Shown one piece after another: positions 27,528-36,688 of a stretch of 64,000 bases of DNA. The stretch comes from Ectopseudomonas toyotomiensis. GTDB taxonomy: Bacteria > Pseudomonadota > Gammaproteobacteria > Pseudomonadales > Pseudomonadaceae. The translations under genes and the position numbers were made by a program. Position 1 is the first letter of the stretch, and every line of letters starts with the position of its first letter. The stretch spans positions 186,001-250,000 of the forward strand of contig NZ_FOXK01000006.1 in NCBI RefSeq assembly GCF_900115695.1. The letters run 5' to 3'. The notes beneath the pieces are model-generated. The model was not told the origin of the DNA. It did no database searches and saw only the letters and a program-made list of their open reading frames with translations.

Positions 27528-28388
27528 ATGAAACTCAAGCATCTGCCCCACTGCCTCGCCCTGTCAGCCGGACTGTTCTCCGGCCAGCAGGCACTCGCTG
27601 GCGACCTGCTTTACTGGCAGGACAACAGCCTGTCTTATCTGTACGGCGAGAACTTCCAGCGCATGAACTTCAACGGCGAAGAACAGCGTACCCAGACCAC
27701 CTTCACCTTCGAGCACGCCAGTGGTTGGGCCTGGGGCGACGTGTTCTACTTCCTCGACTATGTCCGCGCCGACAACGTGCAGTCGCGCGGCAGCTTCGAC
27801 AACGGCACCTTCCGTCAGCATGACAAGAATTCCTTCTACTACATGGAGTTCTCCCCGCGCATCAGCCTGAGCTGGCTGACCGGGCAGAAGCTGGCCGCCG
27901 GCCCGATCAAGGACGTGTTCGCCGCCTTCACCTACGAGAAAGGCGAAGGCGGCCCAGGCCCGGAGAACTACCTGTACGGTGTCGGCCTGGACTGGGAAGT
28001 GCCCGGCTTCACCTACTTCAAGACCAACCTGTATCAGGTGAAGATCAACAACCACACCTTTTTCGCCGACAGTGACAGCAACGGCTACGCCACCCAGCTG
28101 ACCGTCAGCGCGGCTTACCCGTTCAGCCTCGGCGACCAGGACTTCGCCGTCGACGGCTTCCTCGACTGGCGTTCGCCGTCGCGTGACGCCGGCACCCAGA
28201 CCTCGATCGGCTCCTCGATCCAGGTCAAGTGGGATGCGGGCAAGGCCCTGTTCGGCAAGGAACGCCAGCTCTACGTGGGCACCGAGATCAACATGTGGCG
28301 CGCCAAGTACGGCGTGAAACCGGTGGATGGGTCGGACGATCGTTTCGACCAGACGGCTGTGCAGGCACTGGTCAAGTATCACTTCTGA
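27528..28388 (+). CDS. Tsx-like nucleoside channel, outer membrane
   Basis: The 286-residue protein has a signal peptide (KLKHLPHCLALSAGLFSGQQALA, cleavage about residue 24) and a beta-barrel pattern of alternating aromatic strands ending in a C-terminal Phe (ALVKYHF), the signature for outer membrane assembly. Segments such as LLYWQDNSLSYLYGENF and TYFKTNLYQVKINN match the Tsx/OmpK nucleoside-specific channel family. It is placed 76 bases after an NCS2 permease and would let purines or nucleosides cross the outer membrane. Substrate specificity is inferred from context. A terminator follows at 28439. Confidence 0.85.
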   Translation: MKLKHLPHCLALSAGLFSGQQALAGDLLYWQDNSLSYLYGENFQRMNFNGEEQRTQTTFTFEHASGWAWGDVFYFLDYVRADNVQSRGSFDNGTFRQHDKNSFYYMEFSPRISLSWLTGQKLAAGPIKDVFAAFTYEKGEGGPGPENYLYGVGLDWEVPGFTYFKTNLYQVKINNHTFFADSDSNGYATQLTVSAAYPFSLGDQDFAVDGFLDWRSPSRDAGTQTSIGSSIQVKWDAGKALFGKERQLYVGTEINMWRAKYGVKPVDGSDDRFDQTAVQALVKYHF

Positions 28389-28438
28389 CCGCTGCCGCAA
28401 CGCACTTGGCCGACGTCGGGTAGGGACAGCGGCCGGGT

Positions 28439-28478
28439 AAAAAGGGGGATGGGCGCTCGCGCCCTTCCCCCTTTTTCT
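28439..28478 (+). terminator. Terminator after the tsx-like gene
   Basis: AAAAAGGGGGA and TTCCCCCTTTTT arms with an internal GGGCGC/GCGCCC stem form a strong T-tailed hairpin about 50 bases after the stop. Confidence 0.85.
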
Positions 28479-28498
28479 TTGCGCCGAACGGAAAGGCT

Positions 28499-28554
28499 GG
28501 TGCGCACGGCGCACCCTACGGATGCGCACCCAGGTAGGGTGCGCCGCGCGCACC
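28499..28554. repeat. REPIN-like element, copy 4 (arms reversed)
   Basis: GGTGCGCACGGCGCACCCTAC comes first and GTAGGGTGCGCCGCGCGCACC second, so the arm order is opposite to the other copies. It lies between the tsx-like gene's terminator and the NCS1 permease promoter. Confidence 0.8.
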
Positions 28555-28647
28555 AAGCCGACCCACTCGAATCAGATCTGGCACCGCATCGGTGCACAAG
28601 CCAGTTGCCTATCCGGGTTTTTCATCAACGACTTGCAAGCATGCAAC

Positions 28648-28787
28648 TGACCGCAAGGTCAAGTTTTTGATCACAATATTTCTATTTTTTGTGTGCAATT
28701 TGTCCGAAAGCCATATTCAGCAACGGATTTTCTGTGTACAAGACAAACAGGTTCCTACCGAAACACTGTCGAAATGGCTGTATACAT
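28648..28787 (+). promoter_or_regulatory. NCS1 permease promoter: RutR-like box plus three GntR-type boxes
   Basis: TGACC-GCAA-GGTCA is at 28648-28661. It is followed by three relatives of TTGTATACAA: TTGTGTGCAA (28689-28698), CTGTGTACAA (28732-28741) and CTGTATACAT (28778-28787). Spacing between successive GntR-type boxes is 43 and 46 bases. The start at 28885 lies about 100 bases after the last box. The rest of 28389-28884 holds a terminator and a repeat. Confidence 0.5.
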
Positions 28788-28884
28788 CGACTCAGTCATG
28801 ACGCGAATACAAAATCGGAACGGAACCTGCAGACAAATCTCCTCATACGCCGCCGCGGCGCAAGAACAAAACTGGGAGCTGTCC

Positions 28885-30351
28885 ATGTCCAACACCGAAG
28901 ATTTTCGCATCAAGAACATCGATCCCTCATTACACAACGAGGATCTCGCCCCCCTGGCTCCCGAGAAGCGCACCTGGGGCTGGTTCGAGATATTCAACGT
29001 CTGGTCGAACGACATTCAAAGCCTGTTCGGCTACACCCTGGCAGCCACGTTGTTCATCTCCTACGGGCTCAATGGCTGGGCAGTGCTGGCCGGTATCGTC
29101 CTCGCCGGCTGCATCGTCATGGGCCTGGTGCAGCTGACCGGCAAGCCCAGCGTCAAGTACGGCATCCCCTTCCCGGTGTTCGCCCGCGCCAGCATGGGCG
29201 TGCGCGGTGCCAACTTCCCTGCGCTGGTGCGTGGCATCGTCGCTATCTTCTGGTACGGCGTGCAGACCTACTTCGCCTCCACCGCCGTGGCCCTGCTGCT
29301 CAACTCGCTGTTGCAGCCGCAAGACCCGGCCGTATACATGGGACTGACCGCCATCGGCTGGTTGTCCTACGTTATCGTCTGCCTGTTCCAGGTAGGTCTG
29401 TTCGTCTGCGGCATGAGCTGGATCACCCGTTTCCTCAACTGGGCCGGGCCACTGGTCTATGTGGTGATGATCGCGCTGATGGGCCTGATCTGGTATCAGG
29501 CCGGCCCCAGCCTGCTCAGCGAGCTGGGCAATATCTTCAGTGGCACGGGCGAGTACAAGGCCGGCCCGGTGGCCGCCTTCTTCGCGGTGGTCGGTACCAT
29601 GGTCGCCTACTTCGCCGCCGTGGTGATCAACTACGGCGACTTCGCCCGCTTCGTCAAAAGCGAGAAGCAGATGACCATCGGCAACTTCCTCGGCCTGCCG
29701 GTGAGCCTGGCGATCTTTTCGCTGATCGCCTTGGTGATCACTGCAGGCACCGTGGTGGTATTCGGCGAGACGCTGACCAACCCGACCGATATCGTTGCCC
29801 GGGTAGACAACCTGACCCTGACCATCATCGCCGCGCTGACCTTCTTCGCCGCGACCGTGGGCATCAATCTGGTGGCCAACTTCATCCCGCCGGCGTATGA
29901 CCTGGCCAACCTGGCCCCAGCACATATCAGTGCGCGCACCGGTGGTTTCATCACCGCCGGCATCGCCTTCTTCATCGGCGCGCTGTGGGTCGCCTTCATC
30001 AGCAACGTCGGCATCGCCGCCTTCGTCGACACCCTGGGCGCCGTGCTGGCGCCCCTGTACGGCATCATCGTCGTCGACTATTACCTGGTACGCCGGCGCA
30101 AGCTCGATCTGCAGCAGCTGTTCAGCGCCGAGGTCGGCTCGGCTTACTACTTCGACGGCGGCTGGAACCGCAAGGCGCTGATCGCCTTTGCCATCGCCTC
30201 GGTGTTTTCCGTCGCCTCGGTGTGGGCGCCCGTTCTTAGCCAGCTGTCGGGCTATTCCTGGTTGCTCGGCGCCCTGCTCGGCGCGCTACTGCACTACGGT
30301 CTGATGCACGGCCAGGCGCAGGCGCTGAAACGCGCCAACGCCAGTATCTGA
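28885..30351 (+). CDS. NCS1-family nucleobase/allantoin permease
   Basis: This 488-residue transporter of the nucleobase:cation symporter-1 family (CodB, PucI, Mhp1 relatives) shows the NCS1 features NEDLAPLAPEKRTWGWFEIFNVW, SLFGYTLAATLF, YGIPFPVFARASMGVRGANFPALVRG and GDFARFVKS, in about 12 helices. The ATG at 28885 gives the usual MSNTEDFRIKNIDPSL; the longer open frame upstream crosses the operators. The RTWGWFEIF and PVFARASFG-like motifs are shared by allantoin, hydantoin, uracil and cytosine carriers, so the substrate is unresolved; allantoin or a purine base fits the neighbourhood. Its terminator lies within the 3' end of the facing gene. Confidence 0.88.
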   Translation: MSNTEDFRIKNIDPSLHNEDLAPLAPEKRTWGWFEIFNVWSNDIQSLFGYTLAATLFISYGLNGWAVLAGIVLAGCIVMGLVQLTGKPSVKYGIPFPVFARASMGVRGANFPALVRGIVAIFWYGVQTYFASTAVALLLNSLLQPQDPAVYMGLTAIGWLSYVIVCLFQVGLFVCGMSWITRFLNWAGPLVYVVMIALMGLIWYQAGPSLLSELGNIFSGTGEYKAGPVAAFFAVVGTMVAYFAAVVINYGDFARFVKSEKQMTIGNFLGLPVSLAIFSLIALVITAGTVVVFGETLTNPTDIVARVDNLTLTIIAALTFFAATVGINLVANFIPPAYDLANLAPAHISARTGGFITAGIAFFIGALWVAFISNVGIAAFVDTLGAVLAPLYGIIVVDYYLVRRRKLDLQQLFSAEVGSAYYFDGGWNRKALIAFAIASVFSVASVWAPVLSQLSGYSWLLGALLGALLHYGLMHGQAQALKRANASI

Positions 30352-30355
30352 ACGA

Positions 30356-31195
30356 TCACGGACGAGACGAAGCCGGCGCCTGTGCGCCGGCTTTTTCTTT
30401 CTGCCGTTCGAGAAAGTCCACCTTCCACTGTTCCAGACCGATGTAGTCGCTATCGAGATTGGCCTCGACGCGATAGCTCGCCTTGAGAGCGGCAACCTGA
30501 GCCGAGCGCTCGGCAAGAAAGCGATCGAAACGCGCGATCAGCTGTGGATGACGAACGCTGGAGAGGTGAAAGCTGCCGCGGGTATGCGGCAACTTGGGAT
30601 CAAAGACCAAAGCGCCCGGTCGCGCCCGGATGTTGTCCAGATAATGGGTGGCCACCACCACGTTGAAGTAGGCGCCATCGGTGTCCTGCTTCAAGGCCAG
30701 GCGAATCATCTGGCGCAGGTCGTCGCTGTAGCTCAGCTGGATCTGCCCACTGTCGATGGCATCTTCGTATCCACGTGGTGTCCAGCCCTGCACCATGGCC
30801 AGACGACGGATGTTCTCCCGCGCCTGCCCCTGGCGCTGCGGCGCCACCAGCACGCCGTCGACGTAATCGACCACCGCCTGGCTGTAGTGCAAGGTCATGC
30901 CTGCTTTCTGCGCGCCGGCCCAGTACGGGCTGTCGGGATACTTGAGATCGATCTCGCCACGCTGCAGGGCCGGCAGCAACTGATCCACGGGTAGCGCCTT
31001 GTAGCTCAGGCTAACCCCGCTATCGACGGCGAAAGCGTCCAGCACCTCACGAGCGAAGCCACGGTACTGACCTTCGCCATCAAGGTTGTAGTGCGGGGCG
31101 AATGGCAGGTCCTCGACGCCAACCACATAGGTCTGCGCCAGGGCAGCGGGCGTCAGCACGATGGTGGAAAACAGGCACAGACGAACGGGCTTCAT
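30356..31195 (-). CDS. Orphan periplasmic solute-binding protein (family 3)
   Basis: The 279-residue product has a signal peptide (about residues 1-20, ending ALAQ) and a type II periplasmic binding fold of the amino-acid/extracellular family 3 type: VVGVEDLPFAPHYNLDGEGQYRGFAREVLDAF, LPVDQLLPALQRGEIDLKYPDSPYW and VDYVDGVLVAPQRQGQA. No ABC permease or ATPase genes are near. It could serve a distant transporter, or be a sensor or a non-transport relative. It is convergent with the NCS1 gene: their stops are four bases apart, and the permease terminator occupies its last 25 coding bases. It lies downstream of moaA on the same strand, so co-transcription is possible. The ligand is unknown. Confidence 0.75.
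   Translation of the reverse strand: MKPVRLCLFSTIVLTPAALAQTYVVGVEDLPFAPHYNLDGEGQYRGFAREVLDAFAVDSGVSLSYKALPVDQLLPALQRGEIDLKYPDSPYWAGAQKAGMTLHYSQAVVDYVDGVLVAPQRQGQARENIRRLAMVQGWTPRGYEDAIDSGQIQLSYSDDLRQMIRLALKQDTDGAYFNVVVATHYLDNIRARPGALVFDPKLPHTRGSFHLSSVRHPQLIARFDRFLAERSAQVAALKASYRVEANLDSDYIGLEQWKVDFLERQKEKAGAQAPASSRP
30371..30396 (+). terminator. NCS1 permease terminator inside the facing gene
   Basis: AGCCGGCGCC and GGCGCCGGCT-like arms (AGCCGGCGCC-TGT-GCGCCGGCTTTTT) form a T-tailed hairpin on the plus strand. It overlaps the last codons of the minus-strand binding-protein gene. Confidence 0.75.
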
Positions 31196-31237
31196 TGAAA
31201 GCCTCCTTATTGTTGTTATGGAATCCGATCAGACGGC

Positions 31238-32233
31238 TCAGCCGCCGGTCATACTCATGAAGCGCACCACCTGCACCTGCTCGTCGGTGGCGAAGTGGTG
31301 CCGCTCGGGCTTCAGACGCAACGCCTCGATCAGCGCCTGACGCAGGCGCTCGCCGTCGCCCGGATGGGCGCGCAGCAGGCGCTTGAGATCCAGCGCGTTG
31401 TCGTGGCCGAGGCAGAGCACCAGCTTGCCCTCGGCGGTGACCCGCACACGATTGCAGTCGCCGCAGAAGTTGTGGCTGTGCGGCGAGATGAACCCCACCT
31501 GGGTCTGCGTACCGACCACCTGCCAGTAGCGCGACGGCCCACCGGTGACCTTGCTGCTACGCACCAGCGCATGGCGCTGCTCGATGCGCTGGCGCACCTC
31601 GTCGCTGGAGCAGAAGGTCTGCTCGCGGCTGTGGCTGACCACGCTGCCCAGCGGCATTTCCTCGATGAAGCTGATATCCAGGCCGCGCTCGATGGCGAAC
31701 TCGACCAGATCCAGCACCTCGTCGTCGTTGCGCCCGCTCTGCACCACGCTGTTGAGCTTGATCCTGTCAAAGCCTGCGACACGCGCGGCGTCGATGCCAG
31801 CCAGCACCTGGGCGAGCTTGTCGCGCCGGGTGAAGGCGGCGAAGCGCTCGCGCTGCAGGGAATCCAGGCTGATGTTCAGCCGGCGCACACCGGCTGCGCG
31901 CAAGGGCGCGGCCATCTCCGCCAGTTGCGAGCCATTGGTGGTAATGGCCAGGTCATCCAGCTCGTCACGCTCACCCAGGCGCTGCAACAGGCTCAGCAGA
32001 TTCTTGCGTACCAATGGCTCGCCGCCGGTGATGCGAATACGCCGCACGCCCAGCCCAATGAAGGCATCGGCCACGGCGTAGAGTTCTTCCAGGCTGAGAA
32101 TCTGCGCACGCGGCGCGAACTGCATGTCTTCGCTCATGCAGTAGGTGCAGCGAAAATCGCAGCGATCGGTCACCGACAAACGCAGGTAGGTGATGCGCCG
32201 ACCGAATGGGTCGACGAGCTGATGGGTATTCAC
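31238..32233 (-). CDS. moaA: GTP 3',8-cyclase MoaA (second copy likely)
   Basis: MoaA is the radical SAM enzyme that, with MoaC, converts GTP to cyclic pyranopterin monophosphate, the first step of molybdenum cofactor synthesis. The 331 residues carry the N-terminal radical SAM cluster motif (CDFRCTYCMSED), GGEPLVRKNL, the C-terminal second-cluster cysteines (FCGDCNRVRVT ... LVLCLG), and the C-terminal double glycine (MTGG) required for activity. No other moa gene is near. Its place beside purine-catabolic genes and their operators suggests a dedicated copy supplying XdhAB. P. aeruginosa is recalled to have a second moaA at this position. Confidence 0.93.
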   Translation of the reverse strand: MNTHQLVDPFGRRITYLRLSVTDRCDFRCTYCMSEDMQFAPRAQILSLEELYAVADAFIGLGVRRIRITGGEPLVRKNLLSLLQRLGERDELDDLAITTNGSQLAEMAAPLRAAGVRRLNISLDSLQRERFAAFTRRDKLAQVLAGIDAARVAGFDRIKLNSVVQSGRNDDEVLDLVEFAIERGLDISFIEEMPLGSVVSHSREQTFCSSDEVRQRIEQRHALVRSSKVTGGPSRYWQVVGTQTQVGFISPHSHNFCGDCNRVRVTAEGKLVLCLGHDNALDLKRLLRAHPGDGERLRQALIEALRLKPERHHFATDEQVQVVRFMSMTGG

Positions 32234-32314
32234 GGTGGGTCTCCTGCAGCGTCACGCGCCGAGACTTTTTGTCATGGATAACGCTGTGCGCGATAGAAAC
32301 AGAAAAGCGAATTC

Positions 32315-32343
32315 TTGTATACAGAAATTTGACCCAAGAGTCA
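32315..32343. promoter_or_regulatory. Adjacent GntR-type and RutR-like boxes between moaA and tetR
   Basis: TTGTATACAG (32315-32324) and TGACC-CAAG-AGTCA (32330-32343) lie five bases apart in the divergent 212-base gap. Control of both moaA and the TetR-family gene by both regulators is likely, including autoregulation of the latter. Confidence 0.6.
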
Positions 32344-32445
32344 GTTAAGCGCTGAGCAGCCCGTGGCCTCTGGCTTGAGCCTCGCGCAAAGCCGGTGCTA
32401 CCATGCCCGACCGCCGCCCGGCGGCAGAGCAAACCACAGGGCCTT

Positions 32446-33090
32446 ATGACCAGCATTCGCGAGCGTAACAAAGAGCTCATCCTGCGCGCAGCCAGCGAAG
32501 AGTTCGCCGACAAGGGCTTCGCCGCCACCAAGACCAGTGACATTGCGGCCAAGGCAGGCCTGCCCAAGCCCAACGTCTACTACTACTTCAAGTCCAAGGA
32601 AAACCTCTACCGCGAGGTCCTGGAAAGCATCATCGAGCCGCTGCTGGCCGCCTCTGCGCCCTTCAACCAGCCGGGCCACCCGAGCGAGGTACTGACCGCC
32701 TACATCCGCTCGAAGATTCGTATTTCCCGCGAGCTGCCGCATGCCTCCAAGGTATTCGCCAGCGAGATCATGCACGGTGCCCCGCACCTGTCGCCGGAGC
32801 AGACCGAACAGCTCAACGACCAGGCCAAACACAACATCGCCTGCATCCAGCGCTGGATCGACCAGGGCCTGATGGCCAAAGTCGACCCACACCACCTGCT
32901 GTTCAGCATCTGGGCCGCGACCCAGACCTACGCCGACTTCGACTGGCAGATTTCCACCGTCACCGGCAAGGCCAGCCTGGACGACGCCGATTACGAAGCC
33001 GCGGCGCAGACCATCATCCGCCTGGTGCTCAAGGGCTGCGAAGTCGCCCCGGCGCCGTCGACGGCGTCCGAATTGGTCAGCAGCGTCTAG
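32446..33090 (+). CDS. RutR-like TetR-family regulator
   Basis: The 214-residue protein has a TetR N-terminal helix-turn-helix (IRERNKELILRAASEEFADKGFAATKTSDIAAKAGL, recognition region KPNVYYYFKSKENLYREVL). Its ligand domain closely resembles E. coli RutR by eye: YIRSKIRISRELPHASKVF, EIMHGAPHL, DPHHLLFSIWAATQTYADF and VTGKASLDD all have direct RutR counterparts. RutR senses uracil and thymine and binds TTGACCANNTGGTCAA. The ATG at 32446 begins the conserved region; an in-frame ATG-less extension upstream was rejected. A RutR-like box lies upstream of its own gene. Here it sits in a purine/ureide locus, so its ligand may differ (for example a purine or ureide). Confidence 0.87.
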   Translation: MTSIRERNKELILRAASEEFADKGFAATKTSDIAAKAGLPKPNVYYYFKSKENLYREVLESIIEPLLAASAPFNQPGHPSEVLTAYIRSKIRISRELPHASKVFASEIMHGAPHLSPEQTEQLNDQAKHNIACIQRWIDQGLMAKVDPHHLLFSIWAATQTYADFDWQISTVTGKASLDDADYEAAAQTIIRLVLKGCEVAPAPSTASELVSSV

Positions 33091-33102
33091 CGGCTGACCA
33101 TC

Positions 33103-33175
33103 GTAGGGTGCGCCGTGCGCACCAAAGGCTTCCCGAACGTCCGCGTCATAAGTCGGTGCGCGCGGCGCACCCTAC
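33103..33175. repeat. REPIN-like element, copy 5
   Basis: GTAGGGTGCGCCGTGCGCACC and a matching GGTGCGCGCGGCGCACCCTAC arm. It starts 13 bases after the tetR stop. Confidence 0.85.
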
Positions 33176-33184
33176 GGGCCGCAG

Positions 33185-33248
33185 CCCGGATGCAATCCGG
33201 GGCATAGGGCGCACCGGCGGTAAAGCCGGTGCGCACGGCACACCCTAC
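33185..33248. repeat. Short palindrome and degenerate REPIN-like arm
   Basis: CCCGGATGCAATCCGGG (33185-33201, same as 2561-2577) is followed by a degraded element ending GGTGCGCACGGCACACCCTAC (33228-33248). The CTAC tip supplies the stop codon (TAG on the minus strand) of the neighbouring gene. Confidence 0.65.
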
Positions 33249-33679
33249 ACCCCGGCATCCGCCTTCAGGCCGAGCGACTCCAGCGCACTCACCGCGCATT
33301 GCTCATCGATGTCCGAGGTGTCGCCGGTGATGCCGACGGCGCCGATCACTTCGCCGCGTTCATCGCGAATCAATACCCCGCCCGGCGCGGGTACCAGACT
33401 GCCTTGAGCCAGGTTATTCACCGCCCCGATAAAGGCCGGGCGCTGCTGTGCGTCGGCAGCGATCAGGCGCGAGCCCTTGCCCAGGGCCAGCGCGCCCCAG
33501 GCCTTGCCGATGGCGATCTGCGGGCGTAGCAGGCTGGCGCCGTCCTCGCGCTGCAGGCAAATCAGATGCCCGCCAGCATCCAGTACCGCGACGGTCAGCG
33601 GCGCCGCCTTTATCTCGCGCCCCACGGCCAGCGCGCGGTTACCGATGGCATTGGCGGTTTGCAGGTTCAAGTGGCTCAT
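33245..33679 (-). CDS. GlcG/HbpS-type (DUF336) protein
   Basis: The 144-residue protein belongs to the GlcG/HbpS haem-degrading-like family (DUF336): LQTANAIGNRALAVGREIKAAPLTVAVLDAGGHLICLQREDGASL at the N-terminus, then IAIGKAWGALALGKGSR and the GGVLIRDERGEVIGAVGITGDTSDID motif near the end. It is cytoplasmic by absence of a signal. Members often sit beside glyoxylate, glycolate or propanediol genes with no settled role; some bind haem or corrinoids. Here it diverges from gcl. Its stop codon lies within a degenerate REPIN-like arm, so its last residues (ADAGV) may have been affected by repeat insertion. Confidence 0.82.
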   Translation of the reverse strand: MSHLNLQTANAIGNRALAVGREIKAAPLTVAVLDAGGHLICLQREDGASLLRPQIAIGKAWGALALGKGSRLIAADAQQRPAFIGAVNNLAQGSLVPAPGGVLIRDERGEVIGAVGITGDTSDIDEQCAVSALESLGLKADAGV

Positions 33680-33828
33680 GGTGATGACTCCTGAAGTGAC
33701 AAAGGGAACGAAACACCCGTAGCGAAGCCGGCACTGCGCACGCCGACAGCCCTGGGCAATCCAAAGCTCACCTTCACTATCCCACCAGAAACAAAAAATT
33801 CAACTACTACATACAATATTATTTTTTA

Positions 33829-33988
33829 TTGTATACAGTTATCGCAACACACCTCTTTGTCTGCGCTGCCAGCCCCGTCAAACGGGCGTTTCAAAAGAAT
33901 TTGGCCCAGGCGACAGGCTGCACCGGAAAAATTGTTGACCGCGAAGTCATGGCCTGCATAGAATCCTAGCCAGGTGTTTTGTATACAA
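33829..33988 (+). promoter_or_regulatory. gcl promoter with GntR-type and RutR-like boxes
   Basis: TTGTATACAG is at 33829-33838, TTGACC-GCGA-AGTCAT (RutR-like) begins at 33935, and a perfect TTGTATACAA is at 33979-33988. The RutR-like box overlaps a -35-like TTGACC (33935-33940) with a -10-like TAGAAT (33959-33964) 18 bases on. The last GntR-type box lies just after the predicted start site, a classical repressor position. The 335-base gap 33680-34014 contains nothing else recognisable. Confidence 0.6.
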
Positions 33989-34014
33989 TCTGATAACAAA
34001 AGAGGCACAAGATA

Positions 34015-35790
<1,776 letters not shown>

Positions 35791-35793
35791 TCC

Positions 35794-35857
35794 GTAGGGT
35801 GCGCCGCGCGCACCGCAAACGCCGCGACGCATCCATGGTGCGCACGGCGCACCCTAC
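35794..35857. repeat. REPIN-like element, copy 6
   Basis: GTAGGGTGCGCCGCGCGCACC and GGTGCGCACGGCGCACCCTAC, beginning three bases after the gcl stop and ending 35 bases before hyi. Confidence 0.85.
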
Positions 35858-35892
35858 GCAGACCGCAATTGCACCACGACAAGGAGCACACC

Positions 35893-36675
35893 ATGCCCCG
35901 TTTTGCTGCCAACCTGTCCATGCTGTTCACCGAAGTGGACTTCCTGGACCGTTTCGCCGCCGCCGCCGAAGCCGGTTTCAGCGGCGTGGAATACCTCTTC
36001 CCCTATGACTTCGCGGTGGAAGAGATCAAGGCCCGCCTGGACGCCAACAAGCTGGAACAGGTGTTGTTCAACCTGCCCGCCGGTGACTGGGGCAAGGGCG
36101 AGCGCGGCATCGCCTGCCATCCGGATCGCGTCGAGGAATTCCGCGCCGGCGTCGACAAGGCCATCGCCTACGCCAAGGTGCTGGGTAACAAGCAGATCAA
36201 CTGCCTGGCCGGCATCCGCCCGCAGGGCCTGGACTGCGCGACCGTCGAGAAGACTTTCGTCGACAACCTGCGCTACGCCGCTGACAAGCTGGCTGGCGCC
36301 GGTATTCGCCTGGTGATGGAAGCCATCAACACCCGCGACATTCCCGGCTTCTACCTCAGCACCACCAAGCAGGCCCTGGACATCCGCGACAAGGTCGGTA
36401 GCACCAATCTGTACCTGCAGTACGACATCTACCACATGCAGATCATGGAAGGTGACCTGGCCCGCACGGTTGAGAGCAACCTGGCCGCCATCAACCACGT
36501 GCAGCTGGCCGACAACCCGGGCCGCAACGAGCCGGGCACCGGCGAGATCAACTACCGCTTCCTCTTCGAGCACCTGGATCGCATCGGCTACCAGGGCTGG
36601 ATCGGCTGTGAATACAAGCCGGCAACCACCACCGCTGCCGGCCTCGGCTGGATGAAAGCGCACAACGCAATCTGA
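35893..36675 (+). CDS. hyi: Hydroxypyruvate isomerase
   Basis: Hyi interconverts hydroxypyruvate and tartronate semialdehyde in the glycerate pathway. The 260-residue protein has a xylose-isomerase-like TIM barrel: MPRFAANLSMLFTEVDFLDRF, GFSGVEYLFPYDF, FNLPAGDWGKGERGIACHP, LVMEAINTRDIPGFYLSTT (metal Glu), QYDIYHMQIMEGD (metal Asp and His) and GCEYKP (metal Glu). The ATG at 35893 follows AAGGAG. It is followed by glxR after 13 bases, so the two are one transcript. Confidence 0.94.
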   Translation: MPRFAANLSMLFTEVDFLDRFAAAAEAGFSGVEYLFPYDFAVEEIKARLDANKLEQVLFNLPAGDWGKGERGIACHPDRVEEFRAGVDKAIAYAKVLGNKQINCLAGIRPQGLDCATVEKTFVDNLRYAADKLAGAGIRLVMEAINTRDIPGFYLSTTKQALDIRDKVGSTNLYLQYDIYHMQIMEGDLARTVESNLAAINHVQLADNPGRNEPGTGEINYRFLFEHLDRIGYQGWIGCEYKPATTTAAGLGWMKAHNAI

Positions 36676-36688
36676 GGAGAATTTCCCA

